Shown here: positions 10,857 through 22,069 of the stretch, in pieces | Layout of the letters: the number at the start of each line of letters is the position of its first letter | Numbering within the stretch: position 1 is the stretch's first letter | Assembly: GCA_001465935.1 (NCBI GenBank) | Contig: LNKV01000029.1 | Location: 19,215-83,214, forward strand | DNA from: Clarireedia homoeocarpa | Taxonomy: Eukaryota; Ascomycota; Leotiomycetes; Helotiales; Rutstroemiaceae | Direction of reading: 5' to 3' | DNA: 64,000 nt | Notes under the pieces: generated by a model | What the model saw: only the letters and a program-made list of their open reading frames with translations | Database searches by the model: none | What the model was told of the DNA's origin: nothing | Made by a program: the position numbers and the translations under genes

Positions 10857-11339
10857 ATGCCCCGCAACCCCCTCGCGAAAAAATCCCGCGAACGCCTTCA
10901 CGCCATATCATCTCAACTCTCTCATCAAATTCCTACCTCACATATCACCAAAATGGCAGCAAGAGATCCAATCACTTGTCATGCTCTCGACACAACGACT
11001 GGACGGCCGGCCGCGAATCTCTCCGTTCAGCTTTCTTGTCTTTCCAACCCCTCTATCGTTTTCAACTGCACAACGAATTCTGATGGACGCATCAGCAATT
11101 GGAAAAACGATACCGAGAAAGTGAGCAGCTTGATAGAGAAGCACTGCAAGGAGGAGAAATCAGGACAACCAGCTGCCTCGAGTGTCTGGCAATTGAAATT
11201 CGACACTGGATCATACTATGGATTGGACAAAACATTCTGGCCGTTCGTGGAACTCACGTTTTTGGTGAAGGAGGGAGAACATTTTCATGTACCGCTACTC
11301 TTGGGCCCATACAGTTACACCACATACCGCGGCAGTTAA
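10857..11339 (+). CDS. 5-hydroxyisourate hydrolase (transthyretin-like), peroxisomal
   Basis: Converts 5-hydroxyisourate, the product of urate oxidase, to OHCU in purine (urate) breakdown. The frame is single-exon. With the ATG at 10857 it encodes 160 residues and includes RLHAISSQL at residues 13-21, which fits the PTS2 peroxisome signal R-L-x5-Q-L. Starting at the methionine at 10953 would remove it. The catalytic fold begins with ITCHALDTTTGRPA (about 39-52) and ends with the diagnostic C-terminal YRGS. The core also has NSDGRISNW and FWPFVELTF. The enzyme call is secure. The peroxisomal location is an inference from the PTS2-like motif and from the known peroxisomal location of urate oxidase. 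Confidence 0.92.
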   Translation: MPRNPLAKKSRERLHAISSQLSHQIPTSHITKMAARDPITCHALDTTTGRPAANLSVQLSCLSNPSIVFNCTTNSDGRISNWKNDTEKVSSLIEKHCKEEKSGQPAASSVWQLKFDTGSYYGLDKTFWPFVELTFLVKEGEHFHVPLLLGPYSYTTYRGS

Positions 11340-11601
11340 TTTGGAGATTATACATCAGTTATACTTAGTTGTTCAAGGCCATGGATCAAGTCGCTTCATG
11401 GGACTTAAAGATGGATTAATTACAGAACGATATTGAAATCAAAGCTCCATTTCAATGTCCATCGAACTCCAGCCCTTCCATAACGCCTCGCTCAAATTGG
11501 CCTGGCTCAAAATCACAATGCGCTGCCTTCCCTTCATCAAAAGCTTTTTGTCATCCTTCTCTACTTGCGCTGTCTATCTTTTTAATCCCGCCAGCAATTT
11601 G

Positions 11602-12321
11602 TTAGACCTTGTGCAGGTTCATTCTTCGCAAAACGCCCTTCTTCCTCTCTCCTGTTCTGTAACCTTGTTCATCACGATCCTCCATCTCAACGTATTCTTC
11701 GACAGTCTTGGGTGCTCCCGTAGGTGGATCAGCAAGATCGTCTCGTTTTCCCGCTTCTCTTGGTATCATTGCAAAATCACGTACTTCGTGAGTTCCGTCT
11801 GCGTACTGAATATTGTCATAGGATGGTACGGTAAGCGTTGAGCCTTTGTGTTTGTGGTGGTGTCTTAACATGGAAATTCGGGAACGTGTTCGATGAAGAT
11901 CAAAATCCGTGGATTCGATTGTGGCATTTGCAGAAGTGTCGGCTTCGGGATGTCGTAAAGTGGTGTTTCGATCTATGGATTGAGCGTCAGCAATCAAGGC
12001 GGGGTAACGGTGTGGGTGACCAGGTTGAGCAACAACATAGAGATCTTGAAGGAAGGCATCGAAGAACGTACCATGGCATAAAGGCTCAGGAAACCCGGTA
12101 TCCTTGTTTGAACTACGGGTTTGCTTTGGGGATTCCTGAATATTTGTACTCATGTTTTCCGAATCGAAGGTATACTCAAACTCTAGGAAAGGATCCTTCC
12201 GTTTTCCAGCCTTGGACCTGAAACTCGAAGTGCTGCTTGAATTTATCGAAGAATCGGAGGTCGACCTTGAAGAGGACGGTCTTCGAAATGAAAGTGCTTG
12301 CCAAAACGAACTTCCGGGCAT
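11602..12321 (-). CDS. Hypothetical protein, low-complexity N-terminus
   Basis: A 239-residue frame from the ATG at 12321. The N-terminal 50 residues are Ser/Arg-rich (MPGSSFWQALSFRRPSSSRS). A more ordered part follows with CHGTFFDAFLQDLYVVAQPG. The end is highly charged (EEYVEMEDRDEQGYRTGERKKGVL). No signal peptide, membrane segment or known domain was recognised. It converges with the hydroxyisourate hydrolase gene, with only about 260 bases between stop codons. Composition and the unbroken frame make a real gene likely; no function can be given. Confidence 0.55.
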   Translation of the reverse strand: MPGSSFWQALSFRRPSSSRSTSDSSINSSSTSSFRSKAGKRKDPFLEFEYTFDSENMSTNIQESPKQTRSSNKDTGFPEPLCHGTFFDAFLQDLYVVAQPGHPHRYPALIADAQSIDRNTTLRHPEADTSANATIESTDFDLHRTRSRISMLRHHHKHKGSTLTVPSYDNIQYADGTHEVRDFAMIPREAGKRDDLADPPTGAPKTVEEYVEMEDRDEQGYRTGERKKGVLRRMNLHKV

Positions 12322-15300
12322 TTTGGGTGAATTGAGGTCCCGGAGTTGTAGTAGTGATGGATTCCTTCCAGAAGTATGATATTTAACGTGCAAGCAGATG
12401 CTGTTTCTTCCTTTTCGGCTTGGTGTTGTAGGACTCGTAATGCAGGAAAGTGAGTGGCTAAGACCGAACGATTCTCTTGGTTAAGGTTCCGTTCCGTATG
12501 TGTTCTGTATACCACAAGACCAATGCCTACCTCGCTACCTAATGCAGCTTACTCAACTGTGTCAAGAAGATTTGCACGGCCCTGGGACTGAAGTATGATG
12601 TTGAGCTGTGAAGTTGTATAGAGTCTTGAGATGTTTTGTTGACTACGGAATTATTTGTTAGATTAATTGTTGAGCAATTGTCCATTACTATTTGCCATTC
12701 ACATTGAGGGGATACATCTGAGTCTGTGGTTTTAGATACTTGGCATTGAATTTACCCCCCAGCAGGGTTTCTTATTGATCTTTGCCTATCCGAGTCCAAA
12801 CCTTCTTCTCCTAAGCCTTGTCTGTGGTTTAAATGGAACCCTTTTGTTTAAGTATCCAAACAGGATGTGCGTGGGATCGACTCCTATGACGTAAAACCGA
12901 CGAATCACAAGAGAGTGAAGTCGTCGGAGAAAAGGACTCACTCAGATGGCTGTTCTATTGGACGAGAGCTTGACAACGCAAAAGTGGTGAGAGTTGGCCG
13001 CTCGATGTTGCAGTACAGTACTACATGTACAGTACCACATCTCTCTGCAAAAGGTGTGAATAGCTTCGACATTTACACAACCTTAGAGTGAGACTGCGTC
13101 TTTTATTTGATAGGAGGCTCATTTAATTCGTTCCATTGAATGAAGAACAAGTTTTAGATTTGTATAAGACATTTGAAATTCCCATCGCCCCATGGGTGGC
13201 TCGAGGGAGATCCTAATCGGACGTCGGCACAACGGTATCGCCCGGAAGAGTCATATTTAGCGGGTTTCGGGCTGAGCGGATCATCTGCCAATCATTTTAG
13301 ACTGTTCAGCAGAAGGGGTGTGGCTTGGCCTTTTGATTTCTTGCTGTGAAGTTACAGTGCATGTTAACTTACGCGCCTTTACGAAGTAGAATACTTCGTA
13401 TACCTTTCGCCCTCAAAGAGACGGGGATCCAAGCGAACCATCACCCCGAGTCTTGGTCCTACCATAGCTCAACTGGCTAGGGTTAACCTCACGAACTGGA
13501 TGGGAGTTTGCCCCAACGGACCGGGAATTGCACGACTAGGCAAGATAAACAGTGCGGGGATTCCATCGTGAAGTTCAATCGGTTGTGGTTTGTACCATTA
13601 AATTGATGAAGGTGGTGGAGAAACTTTAGACGGCGATGACAACCCCTTTTATCCCTTTATCGAATCTCAAGGTACAATACCTGGACGATCTTTAAATAGC
13701 TGGAACAGTAATCATTGATCAGCTAACTAGCGACTGTTTGTTTCACTGACAATGAGGGCTACATTCCACCATAGTCTTATGAACAAGTTATCGCCTTATG
13801 TTCTACTCTTTCCCTCGCAGTCAATCGTCCTTTGTCAGAAACTCAAACGACAGAATTTGCTCAGTACTCGAAAACTTCCTCATTGCCGCGCGTTTCGGAT
13901 TTCTCCAGGGGGGCTTGCCGCCGTCCTTTGATTATATGAATATAGAGCATCAACTAGGGAACGTCATTATATTCGATTGGCAGAAAACATCCTCTTGCGG
14001 TCGGTTATAGATGTTGACTTGGGTCGACAAATGCCCTTAGTCGGAAACCATATGCTGAATTCATCACCCCATTCGAGAAGCTGCGTTAAGGATTGACGAC
14101 CGTGATTCTTGGAATTTCTCACAATGTAGCTTTTTTACCCCGCCAATTTCTTGACCCCAGCTAGGATGCTTTGCTTCGTTGGGCAGAGGTCGGTGTAGAT
14201 GCTGGGCTGCTAGGCTGCTTAGACCTATTTAGCTAGACTTAGTTCAGGTAGCGAGCCTGCAGATGTAGACGACGGATAAGCAGGATCTCAAAACATGCTG
14301 ACTTTGTCTGTCATAACTTTCCTTGGTGGGAACTTGTAACTCTTACGCTTCTGCGATAGGCCTCATAATAACCCGTGGCGTATTCTTTAGAGTTTCTAGA
14401 GAATCGTTCATGGCCTGAAGCAATAACCATAAGCTAACTTACAAGTTGGCCAAGGATCAAGTAGACAATATCTGTCTACGATTACTGGAAGGACTACTGG
14501 TGCAACATCTGTCGATGGAAACACAATAAGCATGATTTAAGAGCCGGTGTATTGAGATGGCGCTCTCCCCGTTTGTCGCCCCTCATTTCTTTGGTCGTCA
14601 AAGTCACCAATCAAGGCCTTGGCTGTGGAGCAGTCACGTAGTATTGGATAACATGATCTAGTTTACCTCTTATTTTTTTCTAATTAAGAAAATCATACCG
14701 ACACTGATATATATAGGGATCGTGGACAACTTGAAGGTTCGACTTGGAAGTGATAGCGAAACAAGAGAAAAATAACCTCTTCAAATTGCCAGACCAGGAT
14801 ATAGAACGACTAAAATCAAAACAGGAGTGGTAGCCCGGCATGCTGCTGCAAGTAAACGGCGTGAACGAATACTATGATTCGCTGATTGCAAGTACCTGGC
14901 CTGGTTGCATCTCAACTTCAGAAATCATTTGCCAGCGATTAGCCAACAGCCGCCAAACTGCACTAAAATGCCTTTGTGTTCTTCATTATGGAGTCAGCAT
15001 TATGCATACCATAGCTTCCGCGTCCAATCATTTCAGCCAGCTCCTGGGCTTTGCAAGCGCCGACTTACTGCTCAGTCGCTTCTCCCCCTTGTCAAGATGT
15101 CCCCGGCTCATGTACGCAGCCGTTCGGCCACACCACCATGATAAACCACCAGCAGCTGGCCGACAGTATTCTCCTAATTGGTTGATATTTCCCCGTCTCT
15201 CTTATGTTTTTGCGGCTGCGAGACATAATGATTACTAGGTAGTAGGCAAAAATGCACCAAAACAGGACGAGAAGAACAACAGAGCCCATTTGGCGTGCAG

Positions 15301-15505
15301 TCACCATCTGTTGCCTGCGTTGTAGCAGCGACAGTTGAAAACGTCGATTTATTGTTCTGTCCTCCTTTCTTGATTAAGCACTCAATCATCAGTTCTTTTT
15401 GTGCTGTGCACCATTCCAACCCCCGACTTTCAAACAGGCATTGTCCTTTTTCATCCATTTTCAAGTTCTACTACCAAATCTATCAAGAGCGTTAAAATAT
15501 TTGCA
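12322..15505. other. Gene-poor intergenic region
   Basis: About 3.2 kb with no frame that looks like a protein. There is a 9-base inverted pair TACGAAGTA / TACTTCGTA at 13380-13400, and an A-box-like TAGCTCAACTGG at about 13468 without a matching B box. Upstream of the HET gene the sequence is T/C-rich (15361-15480), as expected for a fungal promoter and 5' UTR. Confidence 0.5.
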
Positions 15506-17704
15506 ATGGATAGCGGCTTGTTCGATGAAGATGAAGATGAAGAAGATACAACCACCGGTCACACATGCGAAGAATGCAAGGATCTCATACAGCAACTATT
15601 GAGGCCCGAGATCATTCGTTACGATGACTTCGATACGGAAGTTTATGCGCAGCGTATCAACGTAGGCTGGCTGGACTCCCTCAGGGCTGTTACTCAATGC
15701 TCTCTCTATCGGCTCATCACGCGTATTTATGATCAAGTCCAACGAGAGAATATTTCAGAGCACAAACGTATTTATTGCGGAATGGGGAGAGGACCTGTAA
15801 AGATCGACGATGCAGGAAACCGCCGCGACTGGTGTGTGAGTCTTGATTTCTACGATGTTGAGGCTGGAGATTTGGTCGACTGCCTCTGGAGTCCCTCTTT
15901 TCGTCTATTAGCCGACGATGTCGTTCGAATTCATGTTGAAAGCGACGTTATTCGACTGGGAAGACTCCATGAAAGTTCCTCGGTTGATCAGACATTTTTA
16001 CGGAGCTGCTACGGAACTTGCATTCAGAGTCATGGAAGTGCCTGTCAAGACCCGATACGAGAGACCCCCGGCCATAAGCAATTTCCACTGATTGACTCCC
16101 AACCTCTCCCGCCTCAGTTCAGAGTAATCGATGTCGAAGAATCAAGAGTGACGCTTGCTCCTGCCGATTGTTCTTTTGCTATATTGTCATATGTCTGGGG
16201 CAAATCAGACTTTTTGACCTTGAATGAAGAGAATCTGGAAGAACTCGAGGCCGAAAATAGTCTGCGTTCTCAAGGCGTGCCAAAGACCATTGCCCATGCA
16301 ATGGAAGTGGCACGAGTTTTGAAGATCAGGTATCTTTGGGTAGATGCATTGTGTATCATACAAAACAGAGAGGACGATAAAGCAATTCAAATACGCCAGA
16401 TGGATAATATATATTCAAAGGCAATCTTAACAATCGTTGCAGCGAGTAAGACGGCGCATGCCGATGAAGGACTTTGGGCAACCCCCGGCCAATCCATATC
16501 TTTCACTCAAGTAGTAGAAGAAGTCCAGGGTTTACATTTCGTTGGAACCGCACCGTTACTCGATAACCTCATCCGCGACAGCTCGTGGCATCGGCGCGCA
16601 TGGACATATCAAGAGTCGATCCTTTCTAGGCGATTTTTTTTCTTTACGGAATACCAAGTGTACTATTCATGCGAGACGGCAAACTTTGCACAAGACTACA
16701 TTCAATTTAGCACCCCCAATGGCAAGAGGCAAGAGGCACAGTCTTTCAAACCCGGTCATGAGGACGGTTACTTCCAACTTGGTCGTCTTTCAGACTTTCC
16801 GGACTCTTTTCACATTCTGGTTCGTGATTATACTGCCAGATGTTTGTCTCGCGAGAGCGATGGACTGAATGCTATTTCTGGTGTACTAAAACACTTCGGC
16901 CGTGGCATTCACGAAAGTTTTCTGTGCGGCCTTCCGGTTTCCACTTTGTTCGAATATGGTATGCTTTGGTACTTCAACACAACAGCAAGACGACGGAAGC
17001 CTACTGCATCTGGGTCACTGTTTCCATCTTGGTCATGGGTCGGTTGGGTCGGTGGAGTTGATTGGGACGTTAGAATTGGGGACAAGGACCACATCGATGG
17101 TCGCATAATCACGGAATGGTCTTTAGAGCATGACGCTGGCACCCTACATAGTACGGACTTAACGTCCTCATCTTTTGGCGGAGGAGGGGATGGTTTCTTT
17201 GAGCCTGAGGAGACCCAGCTCGAAAATAAGTTACTGAGTACAATCCATACCGGAGTACTTATTTTCGACACGAAGGTAGCCAAGTTTTCGGTGGCGGGGA
17301 CCTGTTGGACTCGAAATATCATGCTTGAGGATGAGAAGTATCCAGAAAAAGGTCTTTATAAGATTATGAATAGCGAAACCTGGATTGGGAGCGTTCATCT
17401 TGAGGGATCAGCGGTAACCGAACTCTCAATTCATAATGAAACAACGCAGGAATTCATCGCCTTGTCCAAATCCGAGGGGAGCGTAGAGCCTTACATGGTT
17501 GACGAGGATCACCACGATTTGGAAAATTCTTCCTACGTACGTTATTATTCAGAAACTCTGGCAGCAGAGGACGATGTTGATATTTACAACGTCATGATGA
17601 TCATATGGGGAAACGGTGTTGCATATCGTCGGGGAATTGGCCAAATTCACAAGACATCTTTCGAGGGAGCCAATTGGAGCACGAAAACTATTCGCTTGGG
17701 TTAG
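15506..17704 (+). CDS. HET-domain protein (heterokaryon incompatibility type)
   Basis: A single-exon 732-residue protein. HET domains (PF06985) occur in fungal proteins that control non-self recognition and cell death after hyphal fusion; most copies have no assigned partner. The ATG at 15506 opens an acidic N-terminus (MDSGLFDEDEDEEDTTTG). The domain spans about residues 222-375, with AILSYVWGKSDF, the IRYLWVDALCIIQ block near 275, the MDNIYSKAILTIVAAS block, and the SSWHRRAWTYQESILSRRFFFF block. All are in the canonical order. The C-terminal region includes SGSLFPSWSWVGWVGG, which is common in this protein class. It stands alone in a gene-poor segment of about 9.7 kb. It is not obviously linked to a second incompatibility gene. 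Confidence 0.92.
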   Translation: MDSGLFDEDEDEEDTTTGHTCEECKDLIQQLLRPEIIRYDDFDTEVYAQRINVGWLDSLRAVTQCSLYRLITRIYDQVQRENISEHKRIYCGMGRGPVKIDDAGNRRDWCVSLDFYDVEAGDLVDCLWSPSFRLLADDVVRIHVESDVIRLGRLHESSSVDQTFLRSCYGTCIQSHGSACQDPIRETPGHKQFPLIDSQPLPPQFRVIDVEESRVTLAPADCSFAILSYVWGKSDFLTLNEENLEELEAENSLRSQGVPKTIAHAMEVARVLKIRYLWVDALCIIQNREDDKAIQIRQMDNIYSKAILTIVAASKTAHADEGLWATPGQSISFTQVVEEVQGLHFVGTAPLLDNLIRDSSWHRRAWTYQESILSRRFFFFTEYQVYYSCETANFAQDYIQFSTPNGKRQEAQSFKPGHEDGYFQLGRLSDFPDSFHILVRDYTARCLSRESDGLNAISGVLKHFGRGIHESFLCGLPVSTLFEYGMLWYFNTTARRRKPTASGSLFPSWSWVGWVGGVDWDVRIGDKDHIDGRIITEWSLEHDAGTLHSTDLTSSSFGGGGDGFFEPEETQLENKLLSTIHTGVLIFDTKVAKFSVAGTCWTRNIMLEDEKYPEKGLYKIMNSETWIGSVHLEGSAVTELSIHNETTQEFIALSKSEGSVEPYMVDEDHHDLENSSYVRYYSETLAAEDDVDIYNVMMIIWGNGVAYRRGIGQIHKTSFEGANWSTKTIRLG

Positions 17705-20700
17705 CAAGGGCTCTTTATTGAATCGAAGAATGCTCTTTATGGATTGTTGAAGCTTGTCAGTCTGCAGTCCAATCTAGCTAGGGGGCCTGACTCTAATATT
17801 CGTTGGGTTATCGGTAGAGCCCTCCATCTTCTTGTGGCACCGAGTCTTCACTTTCCACTTTTCAAACAAGAGGATACCACGCGGATCTTATCCGTCATTC
17901 CTTTAACAAAAATAACCGTAGTCGGCTCCGAAGAAAGATGACTGCGGTCCAGGTTCAAAAGGACTTGCATCTCGGCCCCCAGATGTGAGCCACGACGTAT
18001 TGCTGGAGAGATAGAGAGCTTTGTAATAAGCACACCTCATTGAGAGAAACGACCGCTGCCAAAACGCATTGAGGTTGCCCAATATTACACCATGTGCAAT
18101 AGGCTTTACTTTGGATGGAAGGAGTGAATCACTTCACTCCAGTATCCCCATTGATGTGATCAGATGCATAACCGGAGACTGCTCCACTGGATTCAATGGA
18201 GTATCGATGAGCTTCTGGCTGATTTTTATGGTGCCAGATGAAGACCAGGTGATGTTCTATCTTTGGAGGATTGTTAATTTGTGGTATGCTATCATCCGCT
18301 GTACTTCCATAGATCTACTTACTAGTGGCATATTTAGTTGAGGAATGATTCTCAGTTACAGCTCGGTGTCTAATGAGTCTTGAAGCTGTCATGGCTGTTG
18401 TTTCGCCTATATTTCTCAACGTCAGTAGTAGGATTAGAACTTCAGGGTAGGCTAGGATCGATATCCAGGCATGTGAACTAGACGCCGCATCACTTGCTGC
18501 TGCGAGGAACGCTCGAAGAGAGTGTGTGATCGTTGGGACTGGTCCATTTGGTTATTTTGATAGAAACAGTGCAGCTACCGGGCCAAAGATATGTGTTGGT
18601 GGAGGGCTGCCAATGTCTTAGTTCTATCTTAGGATTTAATCTTGAAGCTGTAATTAAGAGTATGTACCGGCATGATCAAAGTCCACAAGGTCTCGGGGAG
18701 ATTTGTTGTTTCTTGCGAATATACTGAGTGCGTAAATAATCGTGGTAGACTTGCGATATGTCTTGATGGTAGGATTGATGGTCGGACCGAAAGTATCTTC
18801 CTCCTGACTGCGAATCATCTAGGGTAGCTCCTTATTTGGATAAAACTCGCGATGGGAAACTCATCACTAGCCATTACGATTCCGGTTTGGAGATATTATA
18901 TTCATATCTATTCATCCGTGGGGAATTTATGATAACCATCTGTGGTTCATCCGACCACTCCTACGTCCTAGTCAGATGACAAGAATATTTCTTGCAGGTT
19001 ATAATATCCAAGATAGGCTTCTATAGTTTCAATTCCTGCCTGTGTTAGTATTCGAGATGCACAGGGTGGCAGACATGCGAGCCAAGCACTAGATGGGGCA
19101 CTCTCCAGTCCCCTGATGTCCGGTGCTCTTGAGACCAAAGTCAAGTCACATATGGATGAAAACATCATAGCAGAGTATGAGTGCCATCCATCTGTAGTAT
19201 TCATAGCATATGCAGGTAAAGCAGCAAAGAGTAGCCTCACGAGACCGTATTTGGATCTCCGTTATTCTGAGCTAGGATGAACAGGATTGCTAGTGTTATT
19301 CGACCAAGCGTGTCCAGCCCTCATGAAATCAGAACAGTGAAACATGTAGACGATGTAGTGGGTGAGCACGTAGTCGCAGACAGGTATTGCAGTTGGGTTT
19401 AGCAGAGTAAAGAACGAAAGTAGGAGATATGGAAAGTATTTTGCGTTGATTGATAGCTCCCCTGAGTGGACCCAATCTCGATATCGATGGCTACTAGGGC
19501 TGAGACTTACCTGATGGCATCAGAAGTGTGTCAAATTGGGGTGTAGAATTGTAACACGCACAGATTTACGTTCCTCTGCATGCATGAATGAATCCTCTAA
19601 GCAAGGCATAGCAGCTAGAGTGTTTATCAACCTTGTCGCCCGCTGTTGGAACTAATGCCGTTCTGTGATACGGCGGAACGTATAATATGTTATGAGCTAT
19701 GGGAGGAAGATACAGCTGTTCATATAGTCTACCAGCCTGTTTCTAGTCTACAGATTCTATACCTCCGCACTGTGTATAGTTCGGCAGTTTGACATTGATC
19801 AACCAACCATTGTCAATGATATTTTCCATCACATTCAGTTGCAAGCCTTCCCAAAACGATGGTATGTTTTGTATTTGTAAATTAGCTCTAAGTTTTACCA
19901 GTGAACTATTTGCGATTACGTCTTCAATGTCTTTAATATATTTAGAATTCGCCGACATGCTCATACTATGATGGCATGTGATGTCGCTCTCCGTTCTGTC
20001 GAATACTTCTTAGATCTGCGTCTCGATAGCACAGCAAGTTCTCGAGAATCGTAGCAATGAGAGACTTTCTAATATTGTTCACCGCGAAAGCTTAGGTAGG
20101 ATATGAGTCCCTTGTGTTCGAGAAGAAAACCCTGCGTTGTAGATGGATTTGATGAACCAAATTGATTTCGAAAAAACTTCTCAACCCTCCAGTAATAATG
20201 TTCAATAACTCAATGCCGATGGGTTAGGTCTTTGATATCGCCGGTTAGCCGGTTAAGATATGATTTTATGATGATAGTGTTCGAAGGGTTTGCGGCCATG
20301 AACAACCCGTGTTCTTTGATGTAGGTCTTGACAATTGTCGTATCTAGCATTGCAATATTTAGCATTTTGCGAACTAATAGGCTCCTTCGATATCTTTCTA
20401 GTCTCTAGTAAACTATGGCAGAACCCAAGAGATACCAGCCTATCTACGCGCAGTGCGTACAAACCCCTAACTCATCCAGATGACAACTTTCGTTCGGCTG
20501 GAAAACCGAGACTTTGTCATATCGTAGGATCTAAGCGGTTGCTCCTTGATTTATCACCGGTTGAAGCATCGAGTCTCCGCCTATGTTCGAATTGTAGAGC
20601 GATGGAACAACGAAAAGACAGTCAGATTGACTATGTTTACTGGCAAGGCAGTCACCAGACTTCAAATTCATAGGCGGTATTGATTCCGACTTAGCTGATA

Positions 20701-22069
20701 GAAAGACTAATTGGGGGTATGACGGTAACATGAGACTGAGCAAGTAGTGGCGCACGAAAGGAACCCAAACCTCTTTCGTACTTTCGTTCGGTTGTTTGGC
20801 AGGCTTACCAGAGAATGATGTTGAGGATAATTGCAAAGGAAGCCGATACCCGAACCCCTTGGATCGGAAACCTGAGGTGGTACTGCATATCCGGCCCTGA
20901 CCGAAGTTGATTACCACGAGTAAAAAGCTTCCATTGCGAATCTTAGGAATGCCACAAGACCCAGCAGATTGCCACTCACCGTTGCTAATCTGGCTTGGCT
21001 CTCGGTCAAACATAGTGGAGCTCCCAAGCGCTCGAATAACTCAATGCCGAGAAGCTCGTTGGAATCAGCCTGAATTTTATACGATGAGATCCACTTTTGG
21101 AGAATTGTTTATGGAGACATATCTGCGTGCGTGGGTACTTGACAGCTAGTTTACAGTCTGGAAAGCCTCTTGGCTGGGAAAGCATTGACGGTAAATGAGC
21201 AATAAAATTATGGTCATGCAGACAAAATACGAAGTAGAACACAGCAGTGTGCTTAATTCGTTATTGAGTGTTCATGGCAAGGAATTCAAGAACGGCGACC
21301 TACATCTTGTAAAGAAAGAAAGATGGACAATTTCTCCTTTCCTGCAAAATTTCTTTTACCGGTAGATATTGAACATCGGCAAATGCTTTCAACTCCAGAC
21401 AGCCAGTGACATCTCAATCTTTTAATTGCTTGTGCTAAAAAAAAGAAAAAACCAAGGAGTAGCGCACCAGTTGAATCATTGTATTTCGGACTACACTACC
21501 CCAGTGGTCCGATGTAATTGTTCACCGCAAATGGCCCGAATAGTACCAAGAACACTGGGTCGGTTTTCTTTAATAACCATCAATCTGCCGAAAAGGAAAA
21601 CTGGTTCTCCTATAGGAAGTATTCTGGATGCCGAAGCGCCGTGAGAAGATTTTCGGCCAATCATATGAGAGAATTTCTTCTTGGGATCAAATGAATGCGG
21701 TAACTTTGCGGGGAATGTGGAGCCTATGCGATTTAACCTTAAACGTTTAACGTTTAAGGTTAAGACATGACTAACGGGAACAGACTACTTGCTTACTTAC
21801 CTCTTCATTTCATGCAATTTATCCGAATTAGAGGCAAGAAGATTCTACCCGGCCATGAATCCCAGCTCACAATGTCCACCTATGTCATATAAACAATATT
21901 TTCATTTGTTTCAAACATATTCTCTCCTATTCCCACATCAGTCTAGAGCCGTCAACCGATGTGACATGGGTTTGTCCGCCCTTCCTGATTTGCTATTTAA
22001 CAAACGGTCACACAGAAGCCATCCACCATCTTCACTACCTTCATTCATTGGCTCTCCTCAAGTGTCTTC
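17705..22069. other. Long gene-poor intergenic region
   Basis: About 4.4 kb with only short, unconvincing frames. The longest (20531-21013 minus and 20335-20673 plus) have no recognisable motif. A perfect 14-base-arm inverted repeat lies at 21733-21763, about 310 bases before the GH62 start. The segment just upstream of 22070 is T/C-rich and probably forms the GH62 promoter and 5' UTR. No tRNA, RNA gene or transposase was recognised. Confidence 0.45.
21733..21763. repeat. Perfect 14-bp inverted repeat, 3-base loop
   Basis: Arms 21733-21746 (TTAACCTTAAACGT) and 21750-21763 are exact reverse complements around the loop TTA. It lies upstream of the GH62 gene at 22070. It could be a protein-binding palindrome or a transposon scar; the sequence alone does not decide. 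Confidence 0.8.

Noticed and set aside
13450..13530. tRNA-like segment with TAGCTCAACTGG
   Set aside because: The A-box resemblance is not followed by a GGTTCGANTCC B box, and no cloverleaf arms can be paired.
20335..21013. Opposed open frames of 112 and 160 codons
   Set aside because: They overlap on opposite strands, show no recognisable motif and have no splice or leader context. Chance opening or a very old relic is more likely than a gene.
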